Shown here piece after piece: positions 59,458 through 64,000 of a DNA stretch of 64,000 bases (the first letter of the stretch is position 1; each line of letters starts with the position of its first letter). The stretch is taken from positions 16,480,251 through 16,544,250 of the forward strand of contig OX393555.1 in assembly GCA_947650365.1 (NCBI GenBank), in the 5' to 3' direction. The notes below the pieces were generated by a model. It saw only the letters and a list, made by a program, of their open reading frames with translations. It made no database searches and was not told the origin of the DNA. Source of the DNA: Chamaelirium japonicum. Lineage: Eukaryota > Streptophyta > Magnoliopsida > Liliales > Melanthiaceae. A program made the translations under genes and the position numbers.

Positions 59458-59983
59458 GCTGAAACGCTTAAGATTGAAATACCCAGAACCAGTACAGAGC
59501 TGAAAGATCCCTTTTTCCGATTCAAATATGGGCTGAAGGCCAAAGACAGCTACGAACTGAATCACCGAATCAAGATCCTTGTCCGAACCGAAAGGATTCG
59601 TCCTTAGGACATCAAAAAATCGAATCTTTTACGCAGAAAACCTCAAGAAATCGCTTCCCCAGGAGTGGAATTTGAATTCTGCTACGGCCTTGCCCTCAGA
59701 TTCCGAGGAGCTGCAGAGGTGAAGAACGTCGAGAATGGCAGGAACAACCCAACACCCCCCTAAAAAATATGCGCACAAGGGAAACCCTAATTGCTGACGG
59801 AAACTTAGAGAGAGAGAGAGAGAGAGAGAGAGAACTCCGTATCGTTCAAGTATCGTAGCGTGCTGATCTCTCTCTCTCTCTCTCTAGAAAATTTTCTCTG
59901 GTTTTCCTCCTCTTCTCACCGGAGGTTGGGGACTAGAGAGGGGGAGTGGGACTGGAGAGAGAGAGAGGGGGGGGGGGATTTGG
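59458..59983 (-). promoter_or_regulatory. Leader and promoter region of the AVT6-type gene
   Basis: This 526-bp stretch upstream of the start codon has a GA tract (about 59807-59832), a CT tract (59868-59884) and a G run near 59968. There is no clear TATA box. GA/CT tracts close to the start are common in plant promoters and leaders. No leader intron was defined. Confidence 0.4.
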
Positions 59984-60209
59984 AGAAAAATGCTATTCAA
60001 CCAGATGAGTAAACAAGACAAGTTTACGACGGCTTACGTGGCATTGATCACATCCGTAGGTTTTCACCAGGCCTGACAAGTGGACGGCACTCTGCTCCGA
60101 CTAGCAATCAAACAGACAGCGGACAATAATTACAAACGGCTGTGATCAATGCCACGTAAGCCATCTGCACACTTGTATGTATACTCGTCTGGTTGAATAC
60201 CATTTGTCC
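59984..60209. mobile_element. MITE with about 60-bp inverted ends
   Basis: The left arm has gctattcaaccagatgagta and ggcttacgtggcattgatca. The right arm has tgatcaatgccacgtaagcc and tactcgtctggttgaatacc, the same blocks inverted. No clear target duplication. The tips resemble those of the neighbouring element at 60428-60609, so both may belong to one Mutator-like family. It is just upstream of the AVT6-type gene. Confidence 0.75.
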
Positions 60210-60427
60210 GTTTTAAAAACAGAACCATCTCCCATGGAAAATTAAAGGGTATAATGGGGCTACATTGCGACCGGAATTATGTTATGCTTTTACGGCCCCT
60301 ATTATTCCTTTTTTTTTTTTTTTTTTTGAGTGGTAACCTATTATTCCATTTTAATGGTACATGTGGCAGGGCCCGATTAGGGTAGCAAAAATGCTCTCTT
60401 TTCCTTAGGATTTTTTTTTTGTTAAAT

Positions 60428-60609
60428 AGAAATGTTATTTAGCTCGAAGGTTTTTCCAATTCCGCTAGGCACAACTAACATTGCAACGTACAACTGATGG
60501 TGTTAAAGATTGAAATGTCGCTAGTGAAATTCAGCCACCGATTGTACGCTGCAATGTCAATCATATCGAACGGAATCGAAAAAACCTTCAGGTTGAATAG
60601 TGTCTCACT
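60428..60609. mobile_element. Mutator-like MITE with 9-bp target duplication
   Basis: Flanked by the perfect 9-bp repeat ttgttaaat (60419-60427 and 60610-60618). The left tip has tatttagctcgaaggttttt and the right tip aaaccttcaggttgaatagt, an imperfect inverted pair. Deeper blocks acattgcaacgtacaa and ttgtacgctgcaatgt are also inverted. A 9-bp duplication fits the Mutator superfamily. Confidence 0.75.
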
Positions 60610-60797
60610 TTGTTAAATCTTTTGCCAACTGTCCGTTGCCTATTCGATGATTACTATTGGGGTGGTGGGTCCGGCTAGCATCACAGCCACATGCAATCAG
60701 CCGGAGTATGATTCACTCCGGGTCGCCTGTCATCGTGCGGCTATTACAGGCGCCAAGACCACCGACCCTGGCTGATCGACTGGAGGAGATCTGAACT

Positions 60798-61476
60798 CCA
60801 TGGAATTAGTAATGGCACCCAAATCTTTCTTGACCCCCAACCCCTTTTGGCCAACTGTTCTTAGCACCCACAGTAATACCAAAATACCTCCCCTTCTTTC
60901 TGAGTCCCCCCCCCCGCTCCCATCATCCATGTCTGATCGCACACCCCTCCACGGCCAGCCCTGCTCACCTAGCCTCCCTCCTTCCTCCTCCCGCCTCTTT
61001 CTTCCTACTCCATCTTTTTCGTGCCATAACCCTAAGTTGTTGGTCCTCCTCCTCTTCCTCCTGCCTCCTTCCTCCTATTGCCTCCCTCCCTCCTCCTCCT
61101 CCTCCTCCTCCCTCCTCCATCTTCCTCGCTCTAGGGTTCAGCCACGAAGAAGATGGAGGAAAAAGGAGTGGGGAAGAGGAGGAGGAGGAGGAGGAAGAAT
61201 GAAGGAGGAAGAGGGCTAGCTGCTTAGGTTTTTGGTGCGAAAAAGATGGAGGAAGAAGGAGGAGGATGGAAGAGGAGGAGGAGTAAGAAGAAAGAACGAA
61301 GGAGAAGGAGGAAGGGGATGGTGTTGTCGGAAAAAAGAGATGGCGGAGGAGGTTGGGGTAGCAGTCGAGGCAGAGAGCAATGGGGGCGATATCAATGGCG
61401 ACCATCTAAAGGTCAGGGATGAGGGTAAAAATAATTTTTTTTTTTTAAAAAATAGGTGCCTAAACTAATTCCATGG
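60798..61476. mobile_element. Inverted-repeat element with polypyrimidine/polypurine arms
   Basis: The tips ccatggaattagt and actaattccatgg are complementary. Inside, a left arm of cctcctcctcttcctcc type is mirrored by a right arm of ggaggaggaggaag type. The blocks aaccctaagttg/cttaggttttt and tctttttcgtgcc/gtgcgaaaaaga are inverted. The two arms are about 250 bp each. Reading frames rich in Ser/Pro or Glu/Lys here follow from composition. Confidence 0.55.
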
Positions 61477-61579
61477 GTGCAATCGGATGTCCCATCAGTA
61501 GTCTGATCATTCCACATCAGGTTGGTAAAGAAAAGTTCAAAAAGCGGACCGGCAAATATCATTTTGCTTCCTTTTAGAA

Positions 61580-61834
61580 TGGATAAATTATACATAGACC
61601 CCTGTAGTTTGATCGGTTATCACTTATACTCCCTCATGTTTAAAATCCTACAAATACACCTTATAGTTTGAAAAACACACCGCTTCCACCCCCTTCAGAG
61701 AGGTTTATGTGTATGATTTTTTAAACTATAGGAGAGTATTTGTAGGGTTTTAAATATTATTTGTAGGGTTTTAAATATGAGGGGAATGTAAATGATAATC
61801 GGTCAAACTACAAGGGTCTATGTGTAATTTATCC
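61580..61834. mobile_element. MITE with about 50-bp terminal inverted repeats
   Basis: The left end has ggataaattatacatagacc and ctgtagtttgatcggttatca. The right end has tgataatcggtcaaactacaa and ggtctatgtgtaatttatcc. The flanks ttttagaa and ttttataa match at seven of eight bases and may be the target duplication. No coding. Confidence 0.75.
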
Positions 61835-62024
61835 TTTTATAATTAATATAAAGAGCACGACTCATTTGCTGAGTCAACATCCGCCCCAATAGAATGAGTG
61901 TACACCACGATTACCCATTATCCCCGAGCTAATGGATGACGTGGCACATCATGATTGGGCAGTAAGCAAGTGCAGCAAATCAATCGGTAACAAAAATGCC
62001 CTCGTCCTACTTATAACATACACT

Positions 62025-62632
62025 TGTCCGAATAAGATAGGAGGAATATTATAATGGCATTTATATTTGAGCCACTAATTAAGGCACTAATAGCTGGTAT
62101 AGTGGGCTCCACTTGATGTGACGTCCGGTCCCATTGTTTCAAACAATATGGTTTTTTTAAAAAAACCCTTAACTTAGTCACCACCGTGGTTCGCATTCGA
62201 CCATTTATTCCGTCATGGTTTGGATTGTCCGAATAAGATAGGAGGAATATTATAATGGCATTTATATTTCAGCCACTAATTAAGGCACTAATAGCTGATA
62301 TAGTGGGCTCCACTTGATATGACGTCCGGTCCCATTGTTTCAAACAATATGGTTTTTTTAAAAAAACCCTTAACTTAGTCACCACCGTGGTTCGCAATCG
62401 ATCATTTATTCCGTCATGGTTTGGATTGTCCGAATAAGATTGGAGGAATATTATAATGGCATTTATATTTCAGCCACTAATTAAGGCACTAATAGCTGGT
62501 ATAGTGGGCTCCACTTGATGTGACGTCCGGTCCCATTGTTTCAAACAATATGGTTTTTTAAAAAAAACCCTTAACTTAGTCACCACCGTGGTTCGCATTC
62601 GACCATTTATTCCGTCATGGTTTGGATTGTTA
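62025..62632. repeat. 200-bp tandem triplication
   Basis: Three copies of a block starting tgtccgaataagat and ending cgtcatggtttggatt, beginning near 62025, 62226 and 62427. The copies differ at only a few bases. Each contains the AT hairpin ggttttttt/aaaaaaacc and a tgacgtccggtccc stretch. The high identity indicates recent duplication. Confidence 0.9.
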
Positions 62633-63026
62633 AGATATACATGCCACCGGAAGAACACCAAGGGGCTCCCATCATGAGGGCCGGGTGATCAAACAGATAG
62701 GCACAGGTGTCGATAGGTAGACCTCAAACCATGGTGATTCTGTGATTCGATCTTTTTAGAGGTTTTTTTTTAAAAAAATAATATTATCTAAATAGCATCT
62801 GATAAATTCGATATACCATACCGAATCCATCTCCACCATCCATTTTATTTTTCATGCATCGCTGTGGCAGGAGAATTATTCTAGGGGCCATGGGATGAAC
62901 CTAGGTGGATGGATGCCTGAGATCCACCAGAGTGCCATCCAATGGTCCCTATGAATTTTGGTACAGTGCCGAAGTGGATACCATAGAATTTCCAAAGACA
63001 TAATGTCAAAAGTGTACGTTGAAAAA

Positions 63027-63639
63027 CAGGGTTCGACTCCTCGCCCGCTGATGATCGTCTCCCCTATTGATTGTTGACGATTTGGGGAGAGGCATGTGGC
63101 GATCTGAAAACGAACTGTTATGATCTATGGCTATGGGGTGAATCCAAGGGGTGATGCCACCACCTCCGGCTGCTGCCCACCACCTGCAGTCGCCAGTCGA
63201 CCATCTTTATGGTCGCAGACAACCACCCTGCCATAACTAGCCACCACCGTCACCGACGACCACCCCTGCTGACTACTAGCCACCAACCGCTGCCCTGTCT
63301 GCCACCACCCTCTGTCAGCGAGGGTGGTGGCCGGCGAGTGGCCGCTTGTCTGTAGGGGTGGTCGCTGGCGGTGGTGGTGGCCAGCGGCGGCGGGTGGTGG
63401 CTGGCGTTTGGTAGGGGTGGTTGTCGGCGGTTACCGACAGTCAATGGCGGCGGCCGACGAGTAAGGTGGTAGGCGACGATGGCAGGTGGTGGACGGCAGC
63501 CGGGGGTGGTGGCATCCCCTATTGGGTTTATCCCATGATCATTGATCGTGACCGTTCATTCTCGGATAGCCACATGTCGCTTTCCAAATAACGTCAACGA
63601 TCGATAGGGGAGACGATCATCAGTGAAGAGGAGTCGAAC
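63027..63639. mobile_element. Mutator-like non-autonomous element with long TIRs (copy 2)
   Basis: Same family as 24576-25072. The ends gttcgactcctc and gaggagtcgaac are inverted, with gatgatcgtctcccctat, gatttggggag and gccaccacc blocks on the left mirrored on the right. The GC-rich interior is longer, with many ggtggtggc/gccaccacc units. The flanks gttgaaaaa (63018-63026) and gtggaaaaa (63640-63648) match at eight of nine bases and may be the duplication. Confidence 0.7.
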
Positions 63640-63648
63640 GTGGAAAAA

Positions 63649-64000
63649 ACATTGCAGTGTCAGTGTTTTTGCAATATGATGTTTGACACGGTATTATAAT
63701 TATAGGTGTAGGAATAAGGCATGCATGTTGCCTATGTCATTTTCCCTTGTGTTGCATGTAGGACTCTTAACGGCCAGGCTCAGCACGTGCATATTTACAG
63801 TCCAACGTTTTGTGTAGATTTCAACGCTGGTGCATCTGATGAGACTAGGGGATGATTAAGAAAGGTATAACATGTATACACTACTATTTCTTTCTCATTC
63901 ATACTTGTCACACTTCACAAATGTAGTTCACTTTGGTCTTTCTAATATGTGACTTTTACACGCCATTGGGACATAATTTAAGTTTATAGATGAGTGAATG
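63649..64000. other. AT-rich end of window
   Basis: I see no gene, repeat or element in these 352 bp. Confidence 0.6.

Noticed and set aside
59458-59565. Longer N-terminus for the AVT6-type protein
   Set aside because: The frame is open upstream, but the conserved family start is the MTIGS methionine at 59457. The extra residues look like an untranslated leader.
60800-61405. Ser/Pro-rich and Glu/Lys-rich frames
   Set aside because: Composition of the polypyrimidine/polypurine arms explains them.

Overview
This window is nuclear DNA from a seed plant, very probably an angiosperm. The monocot or basal-angiosperm guess rests only on GC-rich first exons, a GC-rich COMT copy and transposon-inflated introns. 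It holds three real gene loci, and most of the rest is transposable elements. No rRNA, tRNA, organellar or bacterial gene was seen.

Left part (1-24.2 kb). A hAT transposase gene with an intact two-exon reading frame lies at 1067-3224 (+). The next 20 kb is one minus-strand gene, a plant kanadaptin homologue (SLC4A1AP type, FHA domain). I assembled seven exons by splice sites and reading phase. Together they give 284 codons, from the start codon at 24186 to a splice donor at 4316. Its C-terminal exons must lie left of the window. Its introns (0.3-6 kb) carry microsatellites, hairpin MITEs and a hAT-type element with a perfect 8-bp target duplication. Intron 2 uses a GC-AG splice pair. The promoter side holds a MITE, a long-TIR Mutator-like element and another hAT-type element.

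Middle part (27.8-44.8 kb). Two related gag-only Gypsy-type LTR elements are nested. The outer one (27839-44827, degenerate TSD gtgcc/gtacc) is split inside its decayed gag by a younger one (29378-39034, perfect TSD cctcc, both LTRs 616 bp with six differences). Neither shows protease, RT, RNase H or integrase. In place of pol each carries a series of tandem arrays (107, 67, 119 and 158 bp in the inner; about 200, 98 and 130 bp in the outer), most built from hairpin-forming units. The inner element also carries an intron-less, frameshifted fragment of a caffeic acid O-methyltransferase (COMT) gene. This is the most unusual feature of the window.

Right part (44.8-64 kb). Retroelement remnants are followed by head-to-head interstitial telomere-like repeats (47.2-47.9 kb), a CACTA terminus (48.9 kb) and a MITE. 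Then comes a complete minus-strand amino acid transporter of the AVT6/SLC38 type (51608-59457, five exons, 463 aa). Its intron 2 is also GC-AG, and its 6-kb intron 1 holds a short non-autonomous LTR element with TSD caact. The last 4 kb are MITEs, a 200-bp tandem triplication and a second copy of the long-TIR Mutator-like element.

The two host genes are not functionally linked. The likely story is a gene-sparse region in which large introns and intergenic space are filled by successive waves of transposons.
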